NCBI RefSeq assembly: GCF_014646275.1
Contig: NZ_BMND01000017.1
Location: 1 to 64,000, forward strand
Direction of reading: 5' to 3'
Source of the DNA: Streptomyces kronopolitis
GTDB taxonomy: Bacteria > Actinomycetota > Actinomycetes > Streptomycetales > Streptomycetaceae
Length of the DNA stretch: 64,000 nt
The notes under the pieces were generated by a model, which saw only the letters and a list, made by a program, of their open reading frames with translations, made no database searches and was not told the origin of the DNA. A program made the position numbers and the translations under genes. Shown in pieces: positions 44,872 through 55,200 of the stretch (positions are counted from its first letter, which is position 1; the number at the start of each line of letters is the position of its first letter).

Positions 44872-45872
44872 CGCGCTGCGCCGTCTACGGCACGGGGTCC
44901 TGGGGTACCGCCTTCGCGATGGTGCTCGCCGACGCGGGCTGCGAGGTGTCCCTGTGGGGGCGCCGCCCGGCCCTGGTCGACGCCGTCAACAACGGCCGTA
45001 CCAACCCCGACTACCTGCCGGGGGTCGAGCTCCCCGCGTCCGTGCGGGCCACCACCGACCCGGCGGAAGCGGCGCGCGGCGCGGAGTTCGCCGTGCTGGC
45101 CGTCCCCGCCCAGACGCTGCGCGGCAATCTCGCCGAATGGGCGCCCCTGCTGCCCGACGGCACGGTCCTGGTGTCCCTGATGAAGGGCGTCGAACTGGGC
45201 ACGGCCAAGCGGATGAGCGAGGTCATCGAGGAGGTCGCCAAGGTGCCGGCGGAGCAGGTCGCGGTGCTGACCGGCCCCAACCTCGCCAAGGAGGTCGCCG
45301 CCCGGCAGCCCGCCACCGCCGTCGTGGCCTGCGCCGACGAGGAGGTCGCCCGGCGCTTCCAGACCGCCTGCCACACCGCGTACTTCCGCCCGTACACCAA
45401 CACCGACGTGGTGGGCTGCGAACTGGGCGGCGCGGTCAAGAACGTCATCGCGCTCGCCGTCGGCATCGCCACCGGCATGGGCCTGGGCGACAACGCCAAG
45501 GCGTCCCTGATCACCCGCGGGCTGGCCGAGACCACCCGGCTCGGCCTGGCGATGGGCGCCGACGCGCACACCTTCGCCGGCCTGGCCGGCATGGGCGACC
45601 TCGTCGCCACCTGCTCCTCGCCGCTGTCGCGCAACAACACCTTCGGCACCAACCTCGGCCGGGGCATGTCGCTGGAGGAGACCATCGCGGTCACCAAGCA
45701 GACCGCCGAGGGCGTCAAATCCTGCGAATCCGTGCTGGATCTGGCCCGCCGGCACGGCGTCGACATGCCGCTCACCGAGACGGTCGTGGAGATCGTCCAT
45801 GAGGGCAAGCAGCCGATGGCCGCCCTGAAGGATCTGATGGCGCGCAGCGCCAAGTCCGAGCGGCACCGATAG
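44868..45872 (+). CDS. gpsA: glycerol-3-phosphate dehydrogenase [NAD(P)+]
   Basis: This 334-residue enzyme reduces dihydroxyacetone phosphate to sn-glycerol-3-phosphate, the phospholipid backbone. It has the Rossmann GTGSWGTAFAMVLADAG at the N-terminus, GPNLAKEVA near residue 138, the catalytic Lys region GAVKNVIALAVGIATGMGLG near residue 190, and LAGMGDLVATCSS near residue 240. GTG start overlaps the plsC stop, so acyltransferase and substrate supply are co-translated. Confidence 0.95.
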   Translation: MTRCAVYGTGSWGTAFAMVLADAGCEVSLWGRRPALVDAVNNGRTNPDYLPGVELPASVRATTDPAEAARGAEFAVLAVPAQTLRGNLAEWAPLLPDGTVLVSLMKGVELGTAKRMSEVIEEVAKVPAEQVAVLTGPNLAKEVAARQPATAVVACADEEVARRFQTACHTAYFRPYTNTDVVGCELGGAVKNVIALAVGIATGMGLGDNAKASLITRGLAETTRLGLAMGADAHTFAGLAGMGDLVATCSSPLSRNNTFGTNLGRGMSLEETIAVTKQTAEGVKSCESVLDLARRHGVDMPLTETVVEIVHEGKQPMAALKDLMARSAKSERHR

Positions 45873-46010
45873 CGGAGCCGATTCATCCGCTTCTGCGCGG
45901 TCCGTCGGGGGCCGGTGCTCCGCGGCGGCCCCCGCGGAGCGCGGCGCGACGTCTCCGACGGCCGCCGCAGCACTGACTCCGCGCCGGTCAGCAGGTACGC
46001 TCAACGCGAT

Positions 46011-47147
46011 ATGAGCAGCCAGACCTCCTCCCACAAGCCCCGCGTCGCCGTCGTGTTCGGCGGACGCAGCTCCGAGCACGCGATCTCCGTCCTCACCGCC
46101 GGAGCGGTGCTGCGGGCCATCGACCGCGACAAGTACGACGTGCTGCCGATCGGCATCACCACCGACGGCCGCTGGGCGCTGACCGCCGACGACCCCGAGC
46201 GGATGGCCATCGCGGACCGGCGGCTGCCCAGCGTGGCCGAGCTCGCCGAATCCGCCGAGGGCGGCGTGGTGCTCCCCGTCGACCCGACCAACCGCGAGGT
46301 CGTCTACGCCGAGCCGGGGTCGGTGCCCAAGGCGCTGGGCGAGGTCGACGTGGTCTTCCCCGTGCTGCACGGCCCCTACGGCGAGGACGGCACCCTGCAG
46401 GGCCTGCTGGAGCTCTCCGGCGTCCCCTACGTCGGCTCGGGCGTGCTCGCCTCCGCCGTGGGCCAGGACAAGGACTACATGAAGCGGGTGTTCACCTCCT
46501 TCGGGCTGCCCGTCGGCCCCTACGAGGTCATCCGCCCGCGGGAGTGGGACTACGACCCCGCGGCCGCCCGCAAGAAGATCGTGGACTTCGCCGCGGAGCA
46601 CGGCTGGCCGCTCTTCGTGAAGCCCGCCCGGGCCGGCTCCTCCATCGGCATCACCAAGGTCGACGGCCTCGGCGGCCTGGACGAGGCGATCGAGGAGGCC
46701 CGCCGGCACGACCCGAAGATCCTGGTGGAGGCGCTGCTGCGGGGCCGGGAGATCGAGTGCGGGGTGCTGGAGTTCGCCGACGGTCCGCGGGCCAGCGTGC
46801 CGGCCGAGATCCCACCGGTCAGCGCGCACGACTTCTACGACTTCGACGCCAAGTACATCGACTCGGCCGCCGGCATCGTGCCCGCGCCGCTGAGTGCCGA
46901 GGAGACCGCCACGGTCCAGGAGCTGGCCGTCGCGGCGTTCGAGGCGGCGTCCTGCGAGGGCCTGGTGCGCGCGGACTTCTTCCTCCAGGACAACGGCGAG
47001 TTCGTGATCAACGAGATCAACACCCTGCCCGGCTTCACGCCGATCTCCATGTACCCGCGGATGTGGCAGGAGAGCGGTGTGAGCTACCCGGAGCTGATCG
47101 ACCGGCTGCTGCAGGCCGCGCTGGAGCGCTCCACGGGCCTGCGCTGA
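46011..47147 (+). CDS. ddl: D-alanine--D-alanine ligase
   Basis: This 378-residue ATP-grasp ligase makes the D-Ala-D-Ala dipeptide for peptidoglycan. Motifs are VVFGGRSSEHAISVLTAGAV at residue 14, the HGPYGEDGTLQG Glu/His active-site loop near 118, FVKPARAGSSIGITKV, and the omega-loop FYDFDAKYID with the tyrosine typical of D-Ala-D-Ala rather than D-Ala-D-lactate ligases. The C-terminal INEINTLPGFTPISMYP binds magnesium. So the host is not predicted to be vancomycin-resistant by this gene. ATG 46011 begins the conserved sequence. Confidence 0.95.
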   Translation: MSSQTSSHKPRVAVVFGGRSSEHAISVLTAGAVLRAIDRDKYDVLPIGITTDGRWALTADDPERMAIADRRLPSVAELAESAEGGVVLPVDPTNREVVYAEPGSVPKALGEVDVVFPVLHGPYGEDGTLQGLLELSGVPYVGSGVLASAVGQDKDYMKRVFTSFGLPVGPYEVIRPREWDYDPAAARKKIVDFAAEHGWPLFVKPARAGSSIGITKVDGLGGLDEAIEEARRHDPKILVEALLRGREIECGVLEFADGPRASVPAEIPPVSAHDFYDFDAKYIDSAAGIVPAPLSAEETATVQELAVAAFEAASCEGLVRADFFLQDNGEFVINEINTLPGFTPISMYPRMWQESGVSYPELIDRLLQAALERSTGLR

Positions 47148-47152
47148 GCCGC

Positions 47153-47176
47153 GCGGCCGGCCTCGGGGCCGGCCGC
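47153..47176. terminator. terminator between ddl and DUF3515 gene
   Basis: GCGGCCGGCC / GGCCGGCCGC arms with a TCGG loop lie 5 bp after the ddl stop and 10 bp before the convergent stop. Confidence 0.75.
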
Positions 47177-47186
47177 CGCAGCGGGT

Positions 47187-47666
47187 CTAGACCCCGGCGG
47201 GGACGGTCTTCTTCACGGCGTGGGCGAGGTCGGTGAGCACATCGACCTCGGGGGCGTACTTCCCGGGCACGGTCACCTCGACATAGGCCTTCCGCAGCAC
47301 CGTCGTGAAGCGGTAGCCGTCGTCCTGCTTCTCGAAGAGCCACTGGACCCCGTTGACTTCCGCCGCGTCGGCGTTGGGGTTGTAATGTTCACTCCCGTAC
47401 GTCAGGACGTCGGGCTTCGGCACCCCGCAGCGCAGTTTCACGGCAGGATCGCCCCATATGGCAGTGAAGTCCGAGACCGGTTCGGCGTCGCCCCTCTTCA
47501 GCCGGTCCACGGTGCGCGGCAACTCCGTGTGGAGCGCCCGGCAATACCGTGCCGCCTCCCCCTTCGGGGAGGGCACGGCCACGTCACCGGGCGAGGAGCA
47601 GCTCACCGCGGCGATCAGCACGGTGAGCGGGGGAAGGACCAGATACCGGCGGCGCGCAGAGATCAC
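47187..47666 (-). CDS. DUF3515 family putative lipoprotein
   Basis: This 159-residue protein has an N-terminal hydrophobic signal (YLVLPPLTVLIAAVSC) whose cysteine at residue 23 could be lipidated, although Ala rather than Leu is at position -3 of the lipobox. The body matches the actinobacterial DUF3515 pattern (AARYCRALHTELPRTVDRL, TAIWGDPAVKLRCGVPKP, VNGVQWLFEKQDDGYRFTTV). Two cysteines may pair extracellularly. Typically found next to ddl and thiL in Streptomyces. Function unknown. Confidence 0.82.
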   Translation of the reverse strand: MISARRRYLVLPPLTVLIAAVSCSSPGDVAVPSPKGEAARYCRALHTELPRTVDRLKRGDAEPVSDFTAIWGDPAVKLRCGVPKPDVLTYGSEHYNPNADAAEVNGVQWLFEKQDDGYRFTTVLRKAYVEVTVPGKYAPEVDVLTDLAHAVKKTVPAGV

Positions 47667-47687
47667 CCGGCAGAGGATACGGGGGAG

Positions 47688-47921
47688 CTAGAGATGGACG
47701 ACGGGGCAGGTCAGGGTGCGCGTGATGCCGTCCACTTGCTGGACCTTCGCGACCACCATGCGGCCCAGCTCATCGACGGTGTCGGCCTGTGCGCGCACGA
47801 TGACGTCATAGGGCCCGGTCACGTCCTCGGCCTGGAGCACACCGGTCAGGGTGGAGATCACCTCGGCTACCGCCGAGGCCTTGCCGACCTCGGTCTGGAT
47901 CAGGATGTAGGCCTGTACCAC
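47688..47921 (-). CDS. stand-alone Lrp/AsnC effector-binding (RAM) domain protein
   Basis: This 77-residue protein is only the RAM domain of Lrp/AsnC regulators (VQAYILIQTEVGKASAVAEV, VTGPYDVIVRAQADTVDELG), with no DNA-binding domain. Stand-alone RAM proteins form octamer-like rings and may sense amino acids or modulate full-length Lrp proteins. GTG start. It lies 21 bp upstream of the DUF3515 gene on the same strand, and diverges from thiL. Which partner it modulates is not visible here. Confidence 0.85.
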   Translation of the reverse strand: MVQAYILIQTEVGKASAVAEVISTLTGVLQAEDVTGPYDVIVRAQADTVDELGRMVVAKVQQVDGITRTLTCPVVHL

Positions 47922-48079
47922 GGAACCTCCAGGGCGGCTACGAGGATCATGTGGGAAGAAGGGACGCCACGGTACCGCGTCACCGGGCGGAGCGGGGAGA
48001 CCCGCGCGGTGAACACCGCGAGTGCGGCACAGTCGTCAGCCACGTACGGACCGTCCGTACACATGGGAAGGGCAACAGC

Positions 48080-49057
48080 ATGAAGGGCACCGTGGGCGAG
48101 CTGGGGGAATTCGGGCTGATCAGGGAGCTCACCTCCCGGCTCACCTCCACTCCGGCGGTACGGATCGGGCCGGGGGACGACGCCGCCGTGGTCACCGCGC
48201 CGGACCGGAGGGTGGTCGCCAGCACCGACATCCTCCTGGAGGGCCGGCACTTCCGGCGCGACTGGTCCACCGCCTACGACGTCGGCCGCAAGGCCGCCGC
48301 GCAGAACCTCGCCGACATCGCGGCGATGGGCGCGGTGCCCACCGCGATCCTGCTGGGCCTGGTCGTCCCCGCGGAACTCCCCGCGACCTGGCCGACCGAG
48401 CTGATGGACGGGCTGCGCGACGAGTGCCAGGTGGCCGGTGCCGCGGTCGTCGGCGGGGACGTGGTCCGCGGCGACACCATCACCGTCGCCATCACCGCCC
48501 TCGGCGACCTGCGCAACCAGGAGCCGGTCACCCGGGCCGGTGCCCAGCCCGGTGACGTCGTCGCGGTGACCGGCTGGCTGGGCTGGTCCGCCGCCGGGCA
48601 CGCCGTCCTCACCCGCGGCTTCCGCTCGCCGCGCGCCTTCGTCGAGGCCCACCGCCGGCCCGAGCCGCCCTACCACGCGGGCCCGGCGGCCGCCGGACTC
48701 GGCGCCACCGCCATGACGGACGTCAGCGACGGGCTGGTCGCCGACCTCGGGCACATCGCCGAGGCCAGCAAGGTCCGGATCGACCTGCGGTCCGCCGGCA
48801 TCGACATCCCCTCGCAGATGTCCGACATCGGCACCGCCGTCGGCGTGGACCCGATGCAGTGGGTGCTCAACGGCGGTGAGGATCACGCGATCGTGGCGAC
48901 TTTCCCGCCCGATGTGAAGCTGCCCGCCCGCTGGAAGGTCATCGGCGAGGTGCTCCACCCCTCCGCGCTGCCGCAGGTGACGGTGGACGGCGCCCCCTGG
49001 CTGAAGGCCGGCTGGGACCACTTCGGCGACAACGGGGACGCCGCAGCGCACCCGTGA
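48080..49057 (+). CDS. thiL: thiamine-monophosphate kinase
   Basis: This 325-residue enzyme phosphorylates thiamine phosphate to thiamine pyrophosphate. Motifs include ELGEFGLIRELTSRL at the start, IGPGDDAAVV (ATP/Mg binding) near residue 29, STDILLEGRHFRRDWSTAYD, NLADIAAMGAVPTAILLGL, and MTDVSDGLVADLGHIAEAS near residue 212. Start ATG 48080 follows GGAAGGG. thiD follows 67 bp downstream on the same strand. No TPP riboswitch was recognised upstream. Confidence 0.93.
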   Translation: MKGTVGELGEFGLIRELTSRLTSTPAVRIGPGDDAAVVTAPDRRVVASTDILLEGRHFRRDWSTAYDVGRKAAAQNLADIAAMGAVPTAILLGLVVPAELPATWPTELMDGLRDECQVAGAAVVGGDVVRGDTITVAITALGDLRNQEPVTRAGAQPGDVVAVTGWLGWSAAGHAVLTRGFRSPRAFVEAHRRPEPPYHAGPAAAGLGATAMTDVSDGLVADLGHIAEASKVRIDLRSAGIDIPSQMSDIGTAVGVDPMQWVLNGGEDHAIVATFPPDVKLPARWKVIGEVLHPSALPQVTVDGAPWLKAGWDHFGDNGDAAAHP

Positions 49058-49124
49058 GGGCGCCCGCGGCCCCCGGGACGGGCGGCCGCGGGACGGCCCG
49101 GTGCCGCCGAGTAGATTCGGCGGT

Positions 49125-49934
<810 letters not shown>

Positions 49935-50028
49935 CGGGCCCGGGCGCCACGTCCCCGGGGCGCCGCGGCCGGTCGCCCCGGCCGCGGCACCTCGCCCCGG
50001 CTGCGCCACCTTGCCCCGGGAAAGGCGA

Positions 50029-50059
50029 AAGCCGGCCCACCACGGAGGTGGACCGGCTT
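50029..50059. terminator. terminator between thiD and rpmB
   Basis: AAGCCGG-C-CCACC / GGTGG-A-CCGGCTT arms with one internal mismatch sit in the 162-bp gap between convergent genes. Confidence 0.65.
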
Positions 50060-50096
50060 CACAAGCAACCGGCTGGGCTGCGCTACGGCTAAGACG

Positions 50097-50282
50097 TCAG
50101 CGCGAGACCTTGCCGGCCTTGATGCACGAGGTGCAGGCGTTCAGCTTCTTCGGCGTGCGCCCGATCACTGCACGCACCGTCTGGATGTTGGGGTTCCAAC
50201 GACGGTTGGTGCGGCGATGCGAGTGCGAGACACTCTTGCCGAAGCCCGGCCCCTTGCCGCAGACGTCGCAGTTGGCAGCCAC
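50097..50282 (-). CDS. rpmB: 50S ribosomal protein L28 (zinc-binding form)
   Basis: This 61-residue ribosomal protein (ANCDVCGKGPGFGKSVSHSH, RRWNPNIQTVRAVIG) has two CxxC pairs (CDVC and CTSC), so it is the zinc-ribbon C+ form rather than the zinc-independent paralogue used in zinc starvation. GTG start. It diverges from the DAK-domain gene, as in many actinobacteria and firmicutes. Confidence 0.95.
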   Translation of the reverse strand: MAANCDVCGKGPGFGKSVSHSHRRTNRRWNPNIQTVRAVIGRTPKKLNACTSCIKAGKVSR

Positions 50283-50514
50283 GGGTCACTCCAAAGACTT
50301 CAGATGCACTTACGGTGAATCCCGACGAGCCGAGTGCATTGCCCGACCGGCACCGTCAGGAGAGGAATGGCCCGATTCTCATCGGGCAACCGGAGCAGCA
50401 TACAACGGCCGCTCCCGTAGAACGAAACTACCACGCACCCCCCGGCCCCCCGCCCCGGCCCCGCGGCCGCAGCGCGGCTACTGTGCGAGGCATCCCGCGA
50501 CCCAGGAGGACGAT

Positions 50515-52152
50515 GTGCCGCACCCGCTCGACGCCGCCGCGGTCCGCTCCTGGTGCGGGCTGGCACTGGAGGCGCTCGGCCGGGAACGTGAGCGGATCGA
50601 CGCGATCAACGTCTACCCGGTGGCCGACGGGGACACCGGCACCAACCTCTATCTGACGCTGGAATCCGCCGCCCGCGCGGTCGAGGCCGCCTTCGACGGG
50701 CAGGCCTCCGCAGGCACCGCGCCCCGCCTCGCCGACGCCATCGGTGCCATGGCGCACGGCGCCCTCATCGGGGCGCGCGGCAACTCCGGCACCATCCTGG
50801 CGCAGCTGCTGCGCGGGATGACGGAGGTGCTGGCCGCCGACGGCGGCGCGGGCGAGGCCCTCGGGCGGGCGCTGCGCCGGGCCGCCGCCTCGACGTACGA
50901 GGCCGTCGCCCACCCCGTGGAGGGCACCGTCCTGACGGTGGCGACCGCCGCCGCCGACGCCGCCACCCGGTGCGCGGCCGACCGGGCCGTGGGGGCCGCC
51001 GAGGTCGCCCGCGCCGCCCACGAGGGTGCGTCCGCCGCCCTGCGGGCGACCCCCGGGCAGCTGGCGGTGCTCGGCCGGGCCGGTGTCGTGGACGCCGGCG
51101 GCTGCGGCCTTGTGGCGGTCCTGGGGGCGCTGGCCGACGCGCTCTGCGGGGAGGTCTCGGCGACGCCGGTGGCCGTACGTGCCGACGCCCCGCTCCCGCG
51201 GGCGGCCGGCTGCGCCTGCGCCGCGGACGGCTGCGGGGACCCGGACGGGCCCGCCTTCGAGGTGATCTACCTGCTGGAGGCCGGGGACGCCGAGGTGGCG
51301 CGGCTGCGCGGCCGGCTCGACGGGCTCGGCGACTCCCTGGTGGTGGTCGGCGGCGACGGGCTGTGGAACGTCCATGTCCACGTCGACGACGCCGGGGCCG
51401 CGGTGGAGGCCGGCATCGAGGCGGGCCGGCCGTACCGGATCCGCATCACCCACTTCGGCGGGGCCGCGCGCGCCGAGGAGCCGGCGATGACCGCGCGGGC
51501 CGTGGTCGCGGTGGTGCCGGGCGCCGGGCTCGCCGGGCTGTGCGTCCAGGCCGGCGCGACCCCGGTCACGGTGCGCCCCGGGGAGCCGCCCGCCAGCGGC
51601 GAACTGGTCCAGGCGATCCGGCAGGCGCACGCCCGCGAGGTCATGCTGCTGCCCAACGACCCCGAGCTGCGGCACACCGCGGCGGCCGCCGCCGAACAGG
51701 CCCGCACCGAAGGCGTCCGGGTCGCCCTGATCCCCACCCGCTCCGCCGTCCAGGGCATCGCGGCGCTGGCCGTGCACGAGGCGGCGCGCAGCTTCGACGA
51801 GGACGTGGTCGCGATGACCGCGGCCGCGGGCGCCACCCGCTACGCGGAGCTGGCGGTCGCCGAGCGGCAGTCGTGGACGATGGCCGGGGTCTGCCAGGCC
51901 GGGGACATCCTCGGCCTGATCGACGGCGATGTCGCGGTGATCGGCGCCGATCTGGTGCGGACCGCGACGACCGTGCTCGACCGGATGCTGTCGGCGGGCG
52001 GCGAGATGGTGACCCTGGTCCTCGGCGCCGGGGTGCCCGGTGCGCTCGGCGAGCGGCTGGAGCGGCATGTCCGCGAGCGCCATCTCGCCGTGGACACCGT
52101 GGTCTACGACGGCGGCCAGCACGCGGTGCCGCTGCTCATCGGCGTGGAGTGA
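50515..52152 (+). CDS. DAK2-domain protein (FakA/YloV-like)
   Basis: This 545-residue protein has an N-terminal DhaL/DAK2 ATP-binding domain (INVYPVADGDTGTNLYL, GALIGARGNSGTILAQLLRG; residues 1-200) and a C-terminal DegV-interacting region like FakA. FakA proteins phosphorylate fatty acids bound to FakB carriers, so a lipid kinase role is the best guess; no FakB is nearby. A Cys-rich insert (GCACAADGCG, near residue 225) is unusual. The GTG at 50515 follows AGGAGGA. The rpmB-fakA-recG order is widely conserved. Confidence 0.87.
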   Translation: MPHPLDAAAVRSWCGLALEALGRERERIDAINVYPVADGDTGTNLYLTLESAARAVEAAFDGQASAGTAPRLADAIGAMAHGALIGARGNSGTILAQLLRGMTEVLAADGGAGEALGRALRRAAASTYEAVAHPVEGTVLTVATAAADAATRCAADRAVGAAEVARAAHEGASAALRATPGQLAVLGRAGVVDAGGCGLVAVLGALADALCGEVSATPVAVRADAPLPRAAGCACAADGCGDPDGPAFEVIYLLEAGDAEVARLRGRLDGLGDSLVVVGGDGLWNVHVHVDDAGAAVEAGIEAGRPYRIRITHFGGAARAEEPAMTARAVVAVVPGAGLAGLCVQAGATPVTVRPGEPPASGELVQAIRQAHAREVMLLPNDPELRHTAAAAAEQARTEGVRVALIPTRSAVQGIAALAVHEAARSFDEDVVAMTAAAGATRYAELAVAERQSWTMAGVCQAGDILGLIDGDVAVIGADLVRTATTVLDRMLSAGGEMVTLVLGAGVPGALGERLERHVRERHLAVDTVVYDGGQHAVPLLIGVE

Positions 52153-52210
52153 GCGGCGCCGGGACGCCGAACGCACCGCGATTGTCACAGGCGTGGTGTG
52201 CAATGGATGC

Positions 52211-55200
52211 GTGGCAGCGCTCGATGAACCCCTGAAGAAAATCCTCGGTGGCACCACCGCGAAGGTGCTGGACGAGCATCTCGGCCTGCGAACGGTCGGC
52301 GATCTGTTGCACCACTACCCGCGGCGCTACGCCGAGCGCGGCGAACTGACCCGCCTCGCGGACCTCCCGCTGGACGAACACGTCACGGTCGTCGCGCAGG
52401 TCGCGGATTCCCGGGTGCTGAAGTTCAACGGCGGCCGGGGGCAGCGCCTGGAAGTGACGCTCACCGACGGCAGCGGCCGGCTCCGGCTGGTCTTCTTCGG
52501 CAAGGGCATCCACAAGCCCCACAAGGACCTTCTCCCGGGACGCCGCGCGATGTTCGCCGGCAAGGTCTCCGTCTTCAATCACAAACTCCAGCTGGCCCAC
52601 CCCGAGTACGCGCTCCTCGACGGTGACGGCGCCGATGAGGACGGCGGCGCCGAGGCCGCCGACGCCTTCGCCCGGCAGCTGCTGCCGCTCTACCCCGCCT
52701 GCCAGCAGATGGCCTCCTGGAAGATCGCCAAGGCGGTCGACGCGGTACTGCCCAGCGCGCGCGACGCCGTCGACCCGCTGCCCGCGGCGCTGCGCGAGGG
52801 CCGGGCCCTGGTCCCGCTGCCCGAGGCGCTGCTCAAGATCCACCGCCCGGAGAGCAAGGCCGACATCGCCGCCGCACGCGACCGGCTGAAGTGGGACGAG
52901 GCCTTCGTCCTCCAGGTCGCGCTCGCCCGGCGCCGGCGCGCCGAGACCCAACTGGCCGCGGTGGCCCGGCGCCCCGCCGCCGGCGGCATCCTCGACGCCT
53001 TCGACGCGGAACTGCCCTTCACGCTCACGGACGGCCAGCAGAAGGTCAGCCGTGAGATCTTCGACGACCTGGCGACCGAGCACCCCATGCACCGCCTCCT
53101 CCAGGGCGAGGTGGGCTCCGGCAAGGCGCAGCCGCTGGACGCCCTGGTCCTGACCCCGCGCGGCTTTTGCCCCATGGGGGAGATGGCCGTCGGCACGGAA
53201 GTGGTGGTGCCCAGCGGCGAGCCGGCCGTGGTGGACGGTGTCTTCCCGCAGGGCGAGCGGGAGGTCTGGCGGCTGGTGCTGTCGGACGGCAGCACCGTCG
53301 AGTGCGACGACGAGCATCTGTGGATCGTCGGCTCCCGCGACACGGGCGAGCGGGTGCTGACCACCCGCGAGCTGCGCGGCGATCTGCTCGGCCCCGACGG
53401 CCGGCCCCGGTGGTCGATCGCGGCGGCCACCCCGGTGGATCTCGACGCCGGCCAGCAGCGCCCGCACGACCCGTATCCGCTGGGGCGGCGGACGGCCGAG
53501 GCCGGCGCCGCCGCCGGCCGCCTGCCCAAGGCCAGCCTCCTGGCGCCCCTCAAGGACCGGCTGGCCCTGCTGCAGGGCCTGATGGACGCCGGGGGCGGCA
53601 CCGCGGGGGCCGCCGCGGTCTACCGCGCGGCGCCCGGCCCGCTGGCCGAGGACCTGGCCTGGCTGGTGCGCTCCCTGGGCGGCGCGGCCCGGCCCGTCCC
53701 GGTGGGCGGCGGAGCCTGCGACGTCCTCGTGGAGCTGCCCGCCGACTACCCGCCGTTCCGCGACGGCGGCGCGAGTGGCGGGGCCGGTGTGCACCCCGAG
53801 GACGGTCCGGGCATCCGGCGCACCGTCGAGGCCGTCGAGCACGTCGGCCGCCGGCCCGTGCAGTGCATCAGCGTCGCGCACCCCTCGCACGCCTATGTGA
53901 CCGACCACTTCACCGTCACCCACAACACCATGGTCGCGCTGCGCGCCATGCTCGGCGTCGTCGACAGCGGCGGCCAGGCCGCGATGCTGGCGCCGACCGA
54001 GGTCCTGGCCCAGCAGCACCACCGCTCGATCACCGAGATGATGGGCGAGCTGGCCGAGGGCGGGATGCTCGGCGGCGCGGAGCGGGGCACCAAGGTCGTG
54101 CTCCTGACCGGCTCCATGGGGGCCGCCGCCCGCCGCCGGGCGCTGCTCGACCTGGTCACCGGCGAGGCCGGGATCGTGGTCGGCACCCATGCCCTGATCG
54201 AGGACACGGTGCGGTTCCACGACCTGGGGCTGGTCGTCGTCGACGAACAGCACCGCTTCGGCGTCGAACAGCGCGACGCGCTGCGCGGCAAGGGGAACTC
54301 CCAGCACGAGAAGCAGACCCCGCACCTCCTGGTCATGACGGCGACCCCGATCCCGCGCACGGTCGCCATGACCGTCTTCGGCGATCTGGAGACCTCCGTC
54401 CTGGACCAGCTCCCCGCCGGACGCTCGCCGATCGCCAGCCATGTGGTGCCCGCCAAGGACAAGCCGCACTTCCTCGCGCGCGCCTGGGAGCGCGTCCGCG
54501 AGGAGGTGGCGGCCGGGCACCAGGGCTATGTGGTGTGCCCGCGGATCGGCGACGAGGAGGAGGCGCCCGGGGCGAGGAAGAAGGGCGCCAAGGCCGCGGC
54601 GGCCAAGGAGAGTTCACCGGAGGACGCGGCGGAGAAGCGGCCGCCGCTCGCCGTGCTCGACATCGCCGAACAGCTCCGGACGGGCCCGCTGGCCGGCCTG
54701 CGGGTGGCGGTGCTGCACGGCCGGATGGCGCCCGACGACAAGGACGGCGTGATGCGCTCCTTCGCCGCCGGCGAGCTGGACGTCCTCGTCGCGACGACGG
54801 TCATCGAGGTCGGCGTCAACGTCCCCAACGCCACCGCCATGGTGATCATGGACGCGGACCGCTTCGGCGTCTCCCAGCTGCACCAGCTGCGCGGCCGGGT
54901 CGGCCGCGGCGCGGCCCCCGGACTGTGCCTGCTGGTCAGCGAGATGCCCGAGGCGAGCCCGGCGCGCGCCCGGCTCGCCGCCGTGGCGGGCACCCTCGAC
55001 GGCTTCGAACTCTCCCGTATCGACCTCGAACAGCGGCGGGAGGGCGATGTCCTGGGACAGGCGCAGTCCGGCGTCCGTTCCTCGCTGCGGATGCTCGCGG
55101 TCATCGAGGACGAGGAGGTGATCGCGGCCGCCCGCGAGGAGGCCACCGCCCTGGTCGCCGCCGACCCCGAACTGACCGGGTACCCGGAGCTGCGGATCGC

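Noticed and set aside
46011..47147. Possibility of a D-Ala-D-lactate (vancomycin-resistance type) ligase
   Set aside because: The omega-loop has the FYDFDAKYID tyrosine pattern of D-Ala-D-Ala ligases.
47688..47921. Truncated Lrp regulator as a pseudogene
   Set aside because: The RAM domain is complete with its own GTG start, and stand-alone RAM proteins are a known class.
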